Shown in pieces: positions 26,773 to 34,913 of a stretch of 64,000 nt of DNA. A program made the translations under genes and the position numbers. Within the stretch, counting starts at the first letter, position 1. Each line of letters begins with the position of its first letter. This stretch comes from Clostridium muellerianum (GTDB taxonomy: Bacteria; Bacillota; Clostridia; Clostridiales; Clostridiaceae). Location of the stretch: NCBI RefSeq assembly GCF_012926525.1, contig NZ_JABBNI010000067.1, positions 168,395 through 232,394 on the forward strand, written 5' to 3'. Below the pieces are notes generated by a model that was given only the letters and a program-made list of their open reading frames with translations, searched no databases and had not been told where the DNA came from.

Positions 26773-26803
26773 TTGACTTAAAGTGCACTTTAAGTGATAT
26801 TAT
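26773..26803 (+). promoter_or_regulatory. MerR-type promoter with 19-base spacer and palindromic operator
   Basis: -35 TTGACT (26773-26778) and -10 TATTAT (26798-26803) are separated by 19 bases. That is too long for normal sigma-A use and diagnostic of MerR-activated promoters. The spacer is filled by the perfect 20-base palindrome ACTTAAAGTGCACTTTAAGT (26776-26795). It lies about 75 bases before the MerR gene, which indicates autoregulation of the MerR-CMD operon. Confidence 0.87.
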
Positions 26804-26875
26804 TTTGTTATTGGGAGACAGGATAGTATAAATGATCATTTAAGGCAACATAAGGAAAGTGGGAGGAATTTTGGA

Positions 26876-27256
26876 TTGGAATTAGAAATAAGCGAAGTAT
26901 CAAAGATAACTAAATTGAAAGCACATACTCTTAGGTATTATGAGGATATTGGATTAATTAGAGGTATAAAGAGAAATTCTGCAGGAAAAAGAGTTTACAG
27001 CGAACAGGATTTAAAATGGCTTGAGGTAATAAACAGGCTTAGGGCAACAGGAATGAATATAGCTAAAATGAAAGAATATGCAAACTTAAGGCATATGGGA
27101 GATGAAACTATTACAGAAAGAAAAAATATTATGAAAGAGCATTTAAAATTTATAGAACAGCAAATTGAAAAATTGCTAGAAGTAAAGGATTATGTTGAAA
27201 GAAAAGTTAAAATTTATAGTGAGATGGAGGAAAAAATTAATGAAAGAAGAGACTAG
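26876..27256 (+). CDS. MerR family transcriptional regulator
   Basis: A 126-residue regulator with an N-terminal MerR winged helix (SEVSKITKLKAHTLRYYEDIGLI, then a wing ending in RVYSEQDLKWL) and a C-terminal coiled coil. No cysteine metal site is visible, so it belongs to the group that senses drugs or small organic compounds. TTG 26876 has GGGAGG nine bases upstream. It overlaps the next gene by 17 bases, and the promoter carries its probable operator. Confidence 0.9.
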   Translation: MELEISEVSKITKLKAHTLRYYEDIGLIRGIKRNSAGKRVYSEQDLKWLEVINRLRATGMNIAKMKEYANLRHMGDETITERKNIMKEHLKFIEQQIEKLLEVKDYVERKVKIYSEMEEKINERRD

Positions 27257-28037
27257 ATTAGAAAGAGGATATAGAAAATTACAAGAAATTGATGGAAAAG
27301 CAGGTGAAGAGGTAAAAAATAGTTTAAATGATATATCGCCTGATTTAGTAAAATATATGATTGAATATTCCTTTGGAGACATATATTCAAGAGATGGATT
27401 GGATTTAAAATCAAAGGAAATTGCTGTTGTTGCATCATTAACAGCACTTGGAAATGCAGAGCCTCAATTAAAGGTTCATATAAATGGAGCACTAAATGTT
27501 GGATGTACTATCAATGATATAAAAGAAATAATACTTCAAATGTCAGCATATTCTGGTTTTCCAACATCTATAAATGCTATGAATGCATTAAAGGATGTTC
27601 TAAGTGAACGTGAAAAACAAGGAATAAAAGATTCTATAGGGGAAGAGGCAACAAACAAGATTTCTCCTGAGGATAGGTATGAGGTTGGTGTTAAAGAACT
27701 TTTAGAATTAGATAGTAATCAACTGCAGCGTCTTGAAGAAGCCTATAATAGCTTTTCGCCAGATTTAGTTAAGTTTATAGTATATGGACAGGCAGATATA
27801 ATGTCAAGAAACAATTTAGATAAAAAAACTAGGGAAATTGCTACAATTGCAGCACTAACTGCGTTAGGCAATGCTAAGCCTCAATTGAAATTTCATGTTA
27901 ATGCAGGTCTTAATATAGGATTAACCGATGATGATATAAAAGAAATAATGCTTTTAATGACAATTTATGCTGGTTTTCCATCTGCCATAAATGGAACAAA
28001 TATTTTAAAAGAAGTGTTAGATGAAAGAAAAAACTAG
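27240..28037 (+). CDS. Tandem carboxymuconolactone decarboxylase (CMD)-domain protein
   Basis: A 265-residue protein with two CMD domains in tandem. The halves resemble each other closely: ALGNAEPQLKVHINGALNVG and ALGNAKPQLKFHVNAGLNIG, each followed by DDIKEI and YSGFP or YAGFP. The AhpD-type CxxC pair is absent, so a peroxidase role is unlikely; related proteins are decarboxylases or of unknown function. ATG 27240 has GGAGG nine bases upstream and overlaps the MerR gene, so it is very probably the MerR target. The stop codon lies in the stem of the terminator. Confidence 0.9.
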   Translation: MKEETRLERGYRKLQEIDGKAGEEVKNSLNDISPDLVKYMIEYSFGDIYSRDGLDLKSKEIAVVASLTALGNAEPQLKVHINGALNVGCTINDIKEIILQMSAYSGFPTSINAMNALKDVLSEREKQGIKDSIGEEATNKISPEDRYEVGVKELLELDSNQLQRLEEAYNSFSPDLVKFIVYGQADIMSRNNLDKKTREIATIAALTALGNAKPQLKFHVNAGLNIGLTDDDIKEIMLLMTIYAGFPSAINGTNILKEVLDERKN

Positions 28038-28057
28038 GTGTGATTTTTCACATCTAG
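28034..28057 (+). terminator. Terminator of the MerR-CMD operon
   Basis: A 10-bp stem, CTAGGTGTGA with TCACATCTAG, one G-U pair and a 4-base loop, followed by CTTTTGGTTTT. The CMD gene's stop codon (28035-28037) is part of the stem. Confidence 0.75.
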
Positions 28058-28326
28058 CTTTTGGTTTTATTAGGAATTTAAAACTTTTATTTTCCGTTTT
28101 TTTAATTTCTCTATAACTCAAATATTTTGTATAAACAGACTAGACTTTATACCTATTTTTCAGATATATGTAACAGGAATTAATAAAAAATAAAGGGACA
28201 TAATAGAAAATGTAATTAAGTTAACTTTTGAAGTTTAAAAAAGTTGTACTGCAATTTGCTTATTATATAAATTTTAAATTTTGTATGTGCTAAAGACAAT
28301 TAACTAATATGTAGGAGGATAATATA
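28058..28326. other. AT-rich intergenic region
   Basis: No gene seen. Contains the ribosome binding site GGAGGA of the next gene. No convincing promoter consensus. Confidence 0.4.
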
Positions 28327-28596
28327 ATGAAAAAAATAGATGAAGCAATTGATAGAATTAAGACACTTGAATGTGCAACAGGGAATTTAGAAAATAGAAT
28401 TGTGGGAATATTAGAGGAGTATGGGGTTACAGATAGAAGTAAAATAGATGTAAATAGAAATAATAATTTTGATACAGAAGAAGCACAAGGATATAAAGTA
28501 AAAATAGAAGGTGAACCTGGGTCCTTTGTGGTGCTAGCTAAATCTGGATATGATGATTATGTAGCAGAGGTTGTAGATGTTTACAAAAAATCATAA
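28327..28596 (+). CDS. Small acidic hypothetical protein
   Basis: An 89-residue soluble protein, rich in Glu, Asp and Val, with an N-terminal helical segment and a C-terminal part likely to be beta strands. One cysteine (Cys16). No signal peptide, membrane helix or known motif. GTAGGAGGAT precedes ATG 28327 with good spacing, so it is very probably expressed. It appears to be monocistronic, with a long hairpin following at 28677. I do not recognise the family. Confidence 0.65.
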   Translation: MKKIDEAIDRIKTLECATGNLENRIVGILEEYGVTDRSKIDVNRNNNFDTEEAQGYKVKIEGEPGSFVVLAKSGYDDYVAEVVDVYKKS

Positions 28597-28676
28597 ATAA
28601 TTTGTATAATTTAATATAAATCCATATTATTACAACCTAATACTTGATTTTGTATTGTATTAAGTATATCATTTAT

Positions 28677-28742
28677 ATTATAGGTACTTTCATAAAAATA
28701 GTGATATCTTCGGATCATTATTTTTATAAAAGTACCTATAAT
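28677..28742. repeat. Long near-perfect hairpin with a TTCG loop
   Basis: About 29 bp of nearly perfect inverted repeat (ATTATAGGTACTTT...AAAGTACCTATAAT) with one mismatch, one G-U pair and a two-base bulge, closed by TTCG. It lies between two genes and ends 24 bases before the next start. No T tract follows on the plus strand, so it is not a classic terminator. It may be an mRNA stabiliser, a processing site or a remnant element. Confidence 0.75.
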
Positions 28743-28766
28743 ATTTAAAAGTGGAGGATTAGTAAA

Positions 28767-29264
28767 ATGAAAAAAAGAAATATGCTAATCATTCTTTGTA
28801 TGATAGTTATAGCGGTGTCAGGAATAGTGATGATGATATATAAAAACAGTTCTTCTTATATTAGTTCAGATAGCTATTTATCAAGCAGAAATGAAGATGA
28901 AAGAACTTTTCAGTATAATCACAATGAAAAAAATACTAATGATGGCGCCAGTTTTGATTTTACTGGATTTACAGGTAAATGGTCTTTAATTGGATTTAAT
29001 TCTGATAAAGGTAATAAAATAACTATAATTGATAATACAAAAATTAATAAAGGTAATTTTTATGTGGTAGTTTTAGATTCAGATTATAATATCATATCTA
29101 AAAAAAGTGAAACAGAAGATAAGGGTAATATGAATTTTGCTACACCTAAAAATGGAAAGTACATGATTAGAATTGTTGGAAAAGATGCTAGTGGCAATTT
29201 TAATTTAAAAATAAATGCTTCAAATAATATAAATATTTTACACAAAGATTTTTTTGCAGATTAA
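28767..29264 (+). CDS. Hypothetical membrane-anchored or secreted protein
   Basis: A 165-residue protein with an N-terminal hydrophobic segment (about residues 5-25) preceded by KKR, a signal anchor or signal peptide without a lipobox Cys. The exported remainder is mostly beta: a TGFTGKWSLIGFN stretch, then FYVVVLDSDYN, then NGKYMIRIVGKDASGNF near the end. This is reminiscent of PPC-type beta-sandwich domains of secreted proteins, by inference only. GTGGAGGATTAG precedes ATG 28767. A long hairpin lies just upstream. Confidence 0.65.
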   Translation: MKKRNMLIILCMIVIAVSGIVMMIYKNSSSYISSDSYLSSRNEDERTFQYNHNEKNTNDGASFDFTGFTGKWSLIGFNSDKGNKITIIDNTKINKGNFYVVVLDSDYNIISKKSETEDKGNMNFATPKNGKYMIRIVGKDASGNFNLKINASNNINILHKDFFAD

Positions 29265-29322
29265 TTATTTATATTGTTAAATAATCATACTTAGAAAAAA
29301 CAAATGAAAGGGAGTATTTTAT

Positions 29323-29523
29323 ATGCCAGTTATATCATTGGAAATAGGTAAATTAACAAAGGAACAAAAGAAAGAAATTATTAAAAATATTACAGAAACT
29401 ACAGCAGAAATTACAAAAATTCCAAAGGAGTCATTTACTGTTGTGATTCATGAACTTGATGATGAGAACATTGGTATTGGTGGAAAGGATATTGGAGAAA
29501 TAAAAAGAGCTTATAATAGATAA
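29323..29523 (+). CDS. 4-oxalocrotonate tautomerase family protein
   Basis: A 66-residue tautomerase. The catalytic proline follows the initiator Met (MPVISLEIG), so it becomes the N-terminus after Met removal. The helix TKEQKKEIIKNITETT and the strand FTVVIHELDDENIGIGG complete the beta-alpha-beta unit. A hexamer is usual for this size. Its substrate here is unknown; such proteins often act on 2-hydroxydienoates or are uncharacterised. AAAGGGAG precedes the start. Repeat element B begins seven bases after the stop. Confidence 0.92.
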   Translation: MPVISLEIGKLTKEQKKEIIKNITETTAEITKIPKESFTVVIHELDDENIGIGGKDIGEIKRAYNR

Positions 29524-29530
29524 ACGATTA

Positions 29531-29688
29531 GACATCTTCAAAAAAATAACAAGTTCATATGCCAGTCTATTTTTTGTAATACTGTGTTGACAGAAACCTT
29601 AGATAGATTAAGTTTCTGCGGAACCTGTTTCCTTGTCTTACAAAAAATATTCGTCTCATATTGGATTTGTTATTTTCTTTCAGACGCC
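29531..29688 (+). mobile_element. 158-bp inverted-repeat element (TTA-type MITE), copy B
   Basis: Same family as 26569-26718 but in the opposite orientation. Ends are GACATCTTCAAAAAAATAAC and the reverse complement of GGCGTCTGAAAGAAAATAAC. Flanked by TTA on both sides (29528-29530 and 29689-29691), a probable 3-bp target duplication. The arms TATTTTTTGTAA and TTACAAAAAATA pair internally. It sits directly after the tautomerase stop. Confidence 0.85.
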
Positions 29689-29707
29689 TTAATTTTAATA
29701 TGCTAAT

Positions 29708-29745
29708 AAAAACTAACAAGGATTTAATTTCCTATGTTAGTTTTT
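29708..29745. terminator. Bidirectional-looking terminator
   Basis: A perfect 11-bp outer stem (AAAAACTAACA with TGTTAGTTTTT) plus a short inner GGA/TCC stem, followed by ATTTTTT. Together with element B it closes the tautomerase transcript. Confidence 0.85.
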
Positions 29746-29976
29746 ATTTTTTGTGTTTTAAATACTTAGTTTAAATGGAACAAGTTATATGGTAGAATTA
29801 CATAAAAAGAACCTGTCTGAGTAAATGTCACTGGTTTTGGTATTTTATTACATATGATAGAGCGATAATAGTAGGAAATATTAGTATCAATGAATTTTAT
29901 TTAGTGAGAGTGCTACAATAGGTAGCATCATATAAAAGTTACTTTTTAACCTATTAAAATTAAGGAGGCGAAGAAT
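29746..29976. promoter_or_regulatory. Upstream region of the CWB2-M15 gene
   Basis: No gene seen. A small inverted repeat, TGCTAC (29911-29916) and GTAGCA (29922-29927), lies about 50 bases before the start and could be an operator. No clear consensus promoter; the region is AT-rich with several TATAAT-like strings. Confidence 0.4.
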
Positions 29977-31512
29977 TTGAATAAAAGAGCAATAACAATG
30001 ATTATGGGTATTTTTGCGGCAGGGTTATTAACAAGTACTGTAAATGCACAGTCTGTAGACACAAGGTTAGCTGGACAAACTCGTTATGATACATGTAAAG
30101 CAATTTCAACAAGTGGTTGGAGTTCAGCAGAAAACGTCATTGTAGCAAATGGGGAAAATTATCCAGATGCACTAGGCGCATCTGCTTTGTCATATAAATA
30201 TAAAGCACCTATATTATTAGTTCAAGGAAATTCCATGCATGATAATCCCGTATTAGTAAGTGAACTAAATAGGTTAAAACCTAAAAATATAATAATATTA
30301 GGTGGAAAAGGTGTTGTTTCTATCAATATTGAAAATTCACTTAAAAAAAGCGGTTACAATTTAAAAAGATTAGCAGGAGAGGATAGATATTCAACAGCTG
30401 TAAATATAGCAAAGGAATTAGGAGATGTAGATGAAATTTTTATAGCTAATGGAGATGATTTTTCAGGTTCTTTATCTGCAGCACCTATATCAGCTAAGAA
30501 TAATATTCCAGTAATATTGGTTTCTAAAAATGAAGTTCCCGATGTAGTACAAGCTTATCTTAAAGGACATAACATAAAAACTACATATGTATTAGGAGAT
30601 GAAACTTTAATATCAGAAGAAGTAGCGAATAAATTTCCAGGTGTTAAAAGAATATCGGGAAAGGCACCTTATTCTTTGAATGAAAATATAATAGATAATT
30701 TTAAAGCAAATATAAATTTTAATACAATATATATAACATCTGGAGAAGGCTTTGCGGATGCATTAAGTGCTGTTGGACTAGCAGTAAGGAATAGTAGTCC
30801 CATAATATTTGCAGGAAACAGTAGTAATAACAATATAAATAGATTATTGCAGGAAGAAGTAGTTGAAAATAAAGTTATATTAGGTGGAGAAGGTATACTG
30901 CCTATAGAAAAAGTTAATAGTTTATTTCAACAATTAGTAGTAGAAGATAAAGACAAAGGTGATGCTACTGATGCACCTAATAGAAGGCAGTTTCTAATTG
31001 GTGATGCAGAGAAAGATGGTACTTTTGCTAAACTAAATGGTAATTGGCAGTATACAAGCAAAGAAGCAAAAAGTAAGAATATAGAAACTATTACTATTAA
31101 AGTATGGGACTACGTAGATAAAAAGGATAAAAGTAAGGGTAAAAAAACTGTAGTAAAGACTATTGAAGTAAATAAAAAGTTATCATTAGTCGTAAAACAA
31201 ATTTTTGATGAAATATATGCTCTTCCTGAGCAGTTTCCAATAGATGATGTAGGTGGATTTAGGGATTCAGATCCATGCATTAATCATCCAGCTGGTGCTG
31301 CTATTGATATAAACCCAGATGAAAATTATTATATTCAATTAGATAAGGATGGAAAAGTAAAATCCCAGGTTGGAAATTATTATAAGCCAGGTGAAGATCC
31401 ATACTCCATTACACCAGAAGTGGTTAAAATATTTCAGAAGTATGGATGGGATTGGGGAGGAAATTTTACAAATCCAAAGGATTATATGCATTTTAGTTAT
31501 CTAGGTGGTTAA
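29977..31512 (+). CDS. Secreted cell-wall-binding protein: three CWB2 repeats plus M15 peptidase domain
   Basis: A 511-residue secreted protein. Residues 1-24 form a signal peptide ending near VNA. Residues 30-320 hold three cell-wall-binding repeat 2 (CWB2) units, each opening with R-x-x-G-x-x-R-Y-type motifs or degenerate versions and containing ADALSA/PDALGA and VILGG-like motifs. This is the clostridial anchor to wall polymers. The C-terminal 180 residues form an M15 D,D- or L,D-carboxypeptidase/endopeptidase domain with zinc ligands in HPAGAAIDIN (His, Asp) and YMHFS (His). It should trim peptidoglycan peptides at the cell surface. TTG 29977 has AAGGAGG eight bases upstream. Confidence 0.9.
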   Translation: MNKRAITMIMGIFAAGLLTSTVNAQSVDTRLAGQTRYDTCKAISTSGWSSAENVIVANGENYPDALGASALSYKYKAPILLVQGNSMHDNPVLVSELNRLKPKNIIILGGKGVVSINIENSLKKSGYNLKRLAGEDRYSTAVNIAKELGDVDEIFIANGDDFSGSLSAAPISAKNNIPVILVSKNEVPDVVQAYLKGHNIKTTYVLGDETLISEEVANKFPGVKRISGKAPYSLNENIIDNFKANINFNTIYITSGEGFADALSAVGLAVRNSSPIIFAGNSSNNNINRLLQEEVVENKVILGGEGILPIEKVNSLFQQLVVEDKDKGDATDAPNRRQFLIGDAEKDGTFAKLNGNWQYTSKEAKSKNIETITIKVWDYVDKKDKSKGKKTVVKTIEVNKKLSLVVKQIFDEIYALPEQFPIDDVGGFRDSDPCINHPAGAAIDINPDENYYIQLDKDGKVKSQVGNYYKPGEDPYSITPEVVKIFQKYGWDWGGNFTNPKDYMHFSYLGG

Positions 31513-31664
31513 GTTTGAATGTGTGTAAGTTATATATTGCCCTTGAATTATTTAGAATTAGAGGATAAAATAGTGTTATAAATAGTTTGTAAAACTTTAA
31601 TTATGAAGTTGGTAATTAATATATTAAGTAACTTATAAAAACATAACAAAGGAGTTTATTAGAG

Positions 31665-32498
31665 ATGAAAAATGTAGATGACGAAAATTTAATTTTAAGT
31701 ATTAGCTATATGTTACCTTGTATTAGCGAATTATTCAATAATGAAGTACGCTTTATGCTTACTGATAGAGAAAAGATAATTAAAATTACTAAATTTGGAG
31801 TTGGTGATGGTGGTAATTATGGTGAAGGTGATAATATACCTCATGATATTCCAGCTTATTTATGTATGCAGCAGGGAAAGACAGTGGCAAAGGACTTACC
31901 TAAGGAATATTTTGGTATGGCTATAAAAGCAGTAGCATCTCCAATAAGGAATAAAGATGGACAAATTATAGGTAGCATTGCCATAGGAAAAAGAAATTGG
32001 GGAGAAGATATTAAGGAACACTCTAAGACTTTTGTACAATCTTTCTCAGAAATTTCTAAAGTTATTGATAACGTAGCATCTGGAATACAAAGTGTAGCTA
32101 AAAACAGTAATGATATATTACAAGAAATAAATGCTACAAATGAAGACATGAAGAAAACAGATGAAATTATAGGTTTTGTTCAAAATGTATCAAAGCAAAC
32201 TAACTTGTTAGGACTTAATGCAGCAATAGAATCAGCAAGAGCTGGAGAAATGGGAAAAGGTTTTAGTGTTGTTGCTAATGAAATAAGAAAATTATCAAAT
32301 TCAAGTAGTGAATCTATAGGTGAAATAAACAATGTTCTGACTAAATTAAAAACTTCAATTGAAAATGTTACAACTAGCATTTCTGAAAACAATAGTGCTT
32401 TTGAAACTCAAGCTGCCAGTGTTGAAGAAATTAACAGCAGTATAAGTGAGCTTAGTAATACAGCTCAAATAATACAAAAAATAGGGGAGAAGCTTTAG
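31665..32498 (+). CDS. Soluble methyl-accepting chemotaxis protein
   Basis: A 277-residue cytoplasmic chemoreceptor without membrane helices. The N-terminal 120 residues form a small sensor domain of Cache/PAS type ([18 protein letters not shown] is a typical closing strand pair). The C-terminus is a short signalling coiled coil with the tip [17 protein letters not shown]. The shortened hairpin places it in a minor class that may join arrays in the cytoplasm. AAAGGAG precedes ATG 31665. The ligand is unknown. It stands alone, ending before a terminator shared with the lipase gene. Confidence 0.9.
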   Translation: MKNVDDENLILSISYMLPCISELFNNEVRFMLTDREKIIKITKFGVGDGGNYGEGDNIPHDIPAYLCMQQGKTVAKDLPKEYFGMAIKAVASPIRNKDGQIIGSIAIGKRNWGEDIKEHSKTFVQSFSEISKVIDNVASGIQSVAKNSNDILQEINATNEDMKKTDEIIGFVQNVSKQTNLLGLNAAIESARAGEMGKGFSVVANEIRKLSNSSSESIGEINNVLTKLKTSIENVTTSISENNSAFETQAASVEEINSSISELSNTAQIIQKIGEKL

Positions 32499-32613
32499 TA
32501 ATATTGTAATGGATATTAAAAATAAATCAGTTTAATATAAACAAGGTTAAATCAAATTTGATTTTTCTTACATATATTTATTATGAGTAATTGATAATGC
32601 AATAGTAAAAAAG

Positions 32614-32645
32614 AGCAGGAAAACATTGTTTAAAGTTTTCCTGCT
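32614..32645. terminator. Bidirectional terminator between convergent genes
   Basis: A perfect 11-bp stem (AGCAGGAAAAC with GTTTTCCTGCT) and a 10-base loop, with T-rich flanks on both sides. It ends the chemoreceptor (+) and lipase (-) transcripts. Confidence 0.88.
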
Positions 32646-32653
32646 TTAATTAT

Positions 32654-33952
32654 CTATTTAGGAAGGTTATATAACATACTTAACAAATCAAAGTATTTAT
32701 TTTCAAGGGCCTGACGATTTTCTGTCATTTGAACTACATTAAGGTGATCTACGGATTTTATCAATCCAATATAATTCCAGATGCCTTTTTGTATTGAGCC
32801 GTTGTACTGAACTATTTTATCACTTGATCCTACTTTAGGTGAAATTGCAGATACAACACTTACTATACCATCATTTTTCCACCAGGTGCTGTCTATAGGC
32901 ACTTCTCCTGACCTATTATTTGTATAAGCACCCATAAAAATTGAGCTTTTCAGCAAAATTGGATTCATATTTGTGTCTGGAAACTGGAAATGAGTCAATG
33001 GATCTTCATGAGTATCTGAGCATGCTAGTGAAAGATAATATACATCATTTTGAGCCTTTACCCATGTGTTTAATTCACGAGCTCCTTCAGGAGATAAATC
33101 CCACACACTTAAATCATTAGTTTTTCCCCATATATTACTCTTCATTACTCTATGAAAATAATCTTTATAAGATTCATTTTTATTTCTTTTAAGTCCCCAT
33201 TGATCTAATTGAAAATCTAAACCTATATTATCAATAGTAATTCCACCATTTTGTGCGGCAAGTGCTGCGACAGATTGGTGAACTAGAGGTTCTAAAGCAT
33301 ACTTTTCATGTGATTCTTGGCTTCCATCATGTGGAGTTGCAATAGTCGTAACACTATGGACCCATGATTTATTACCAGTAAATAGAGGACTTATATTTTC
33401 CTTTGGAGTAGAATTTATCTCTTCAGCACTTCCGTTTTCAAGTAATTGCACTAATGTTCTTATAGTTTGCCCTCCCATACTATGACCTATTAGATGAATC
33501 TTTTGAATTTCATTTGAATTAGACAAAGTACCCCAAGCAGGATATACTCCTGGATAAGTTCTACCATATCTTGCATGACCATTTTTATTTGAATGTCCTT
33601 TTCCATAATCTACTGTACCGCCTTTTATATAGGCGTATAATTCACAGGCTCTATCCCAGTTACTTGATACTGGACCAATTGTTGGCGTATAAACTTCATA
33701 ACCTTTATCAATTAGTTTTTGTCTTAAACTTTCAGATCCTCCCCAATAATTTTTTCCCATAAGTTCATCATTTCCCCAACCAAAAAGGCCATGAACCATA
33801 ATTACTGGATAGTTATTAGTTAAATGTATATCACTAGTTGATTTTGGATTAGCAGCAGTACTAGTTGATGCAAAGGTTGTATTAGGAATGAAAAAGAGGA
33901 ATGAGAAAACCAATAGCAATACAAGAACCTTATTATAAACATATTTTTTCAA
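32654..33952 (-). CDS. Secreted triacylglycerol lipase/esterase (alpha/beta hydrolase)
   Basis: A 432-residue secreted lipase with a signal peptide (about residues 1-29). It resembles the large Gram-positive lipases of Geobacillus and Staphylococcus (families I.5 and I.6): PVIMVHGLFGWG (oxyanion loop), the nucleophile elbow GHSMGG (Ser158), WWKNDGIVS (catalytic Asp) and VDHLNV (catalytic His). It should hydrolyse fatty acyl esters outside the cell. The start is TTG 33952 behind AGGAGTGAT. It stands alone, with a 229-base gap to the divergent two-component genes. Confidence 0.93.
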   Translation of the reverse strand: MKKYVYNKVLVLLLVFSFLFFIPNTTFASTSTAANPKSTSDIHLTNNYPVIMVHGLFGWGNDELMGKNYWGGSESLRQKLIDKGYEVYTPTIGPVSSNWDRACELYAYIKGGTVDYGKGHSNKNGHARYGRTYPGVYPAWGTLSNSNEIQKIHLIGHSMGGQTIRTLVQLLENGSAEEINSTPKENISPLFTGNKSWVHSVTTIATPHDGSQESHEKYALEPLVHQSVAALAAQNGGITIDNIGLDFQLDQWGLKRNKNESYKDYFHRVMKSNIWGKTNDLSVWDLSPEGARELNTWVKAQNDVYYLSLACSDTHEDPLTHFQFPDTNMNPILLKSSIFMGAYTNNRSGEVPIDSTWWKNDGIVSVVSAISPKVGSSDKIVQYNGSIQKGIWNYIGLIKSVDHLNVVQMTENRQALENKYFDLLSMLYNLPK

Positions 33953-34193
33953 GATATCACTCCTATAAATTTTTATTAGCTATCTAATATATAATATATT
34001 AAAGATAATTACAAAAAATGTTAATTTGTGAATAAATTAAATCAATTTAATTTATTTAATGAAAGCAAATAGATCAATGAAAATATTGTGCTGCATGAAA
34101 TTTTGTTAGATAATTGTGAAAAGTTTAGAAATTATTTATAGGATTTAATTATGATATAATTATAATGTTACTAATTAAGAAATGAGGGGAAAT
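33953..34193. promoter_or_regulatory. Divergent upstream region of the lipase and LytTR genes
   Basis: AT-rich. A TATAAT at 34155-34160 on the plus strand could be the -10 of the response regulator gene, but its -35 is weak. No operator recognised. Confidence 0.4.
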
Positions 34194-34913
34194 ATGCTTC
34201 AAGTACTAATTTGTGATGATAATTCATCTTACAGAGATAAAATTAAACAGATTATTGAAAATACTATTTTAAGAGAAAATTTGGATTTAAGTGTAGCTTT
34301 ATGTACGGAAAATCCTGAAGATGTAATAAAATACACTGAAAAGAACAGTATTACAGGAATTTATTTTTTAGATGTAGATTTAAAAAGTAACATAAATGGA
34401 ATAAGATTAGGAGAAAAAATAAGGGATTTAGATCCTAAAGGGTTTATAATATTTACAACTATACATATGGAAATGAGTTACCTTGCCTTTAAATATAAGG
34501 TTGAAGCTATGGATTATGTAATTAAGGATGAAGAAGATTATAAACAAAGAATAAACAGTTGTATTATGAAAGCTTATAATACATATTATAAAGAAAGTAA
34601 TAAGGAAGGATTTATTTCAATAAATGAAGATTCTAGGGTGATAAATATAAAGCTTTGCGATATTTTGTTTATTGAAACCAGCAGTACAGCTCATAAAATA
34701 AGAGTGCATGAGGAAAATAGACAGATTGAGTTTTATGGTAATCTTAAAGATATACATGAAAAGCTTACATCAAATTTTTATAGATGTCATAAATCTTATA
34801 TTGTAAATAAAGATAAAATTAAAGAAATAGATATGAAAAATAATAAAATCATTATGACAAATGATGAAGAATGTTATGTTTCTTTTAGATATAAGAAGGG
34901 ACTATTATCATGA
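34194..34913 (+). CDS. LytTR-family response regulator (AgrA/ComE type)
   Basis: A 239-residue regulator. Residues 1-125 form a receiver with the acidic pocket DD near residue 8 and the phospho-acceptor Asp in YFLDVDL. The C-terminal 100 residues are a LytTR DNA-binding domain (DILFIETSSTAHKIRVH, then FYRCHKSYIVN and the closing FRYKKGL). LytTR proteins bind paired direct repeats; a candidate pair lies upstream of the ABC operon at 36393-36437. ATG 34194 is preferred to ATG 34182 because GAGGGGA precedes it. The stop overlaps the kinase start (ATGA). Confidence 0.92.
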   Translation: MLQVLICDDNSSYRDKIKQIIENTILRENLDLSVALCTENPEDVIKYTEKNSITGIYFLDVDLKSNINGIRLGEKIRDLDPKGFIIFTTIHMEMSYLAFKYKVEAMDYVIKDEEDYKQRINSCIMKAYNTYYKESNKEGFISINEDSRVINIKLCDILFIETSSTAHKIRVHEENRQIEFYGNLKDIHEKLTSNFYRCHKSYIVNKDKIKEIDMKNNKIIMTNDEECYVSFRYKKGLLS

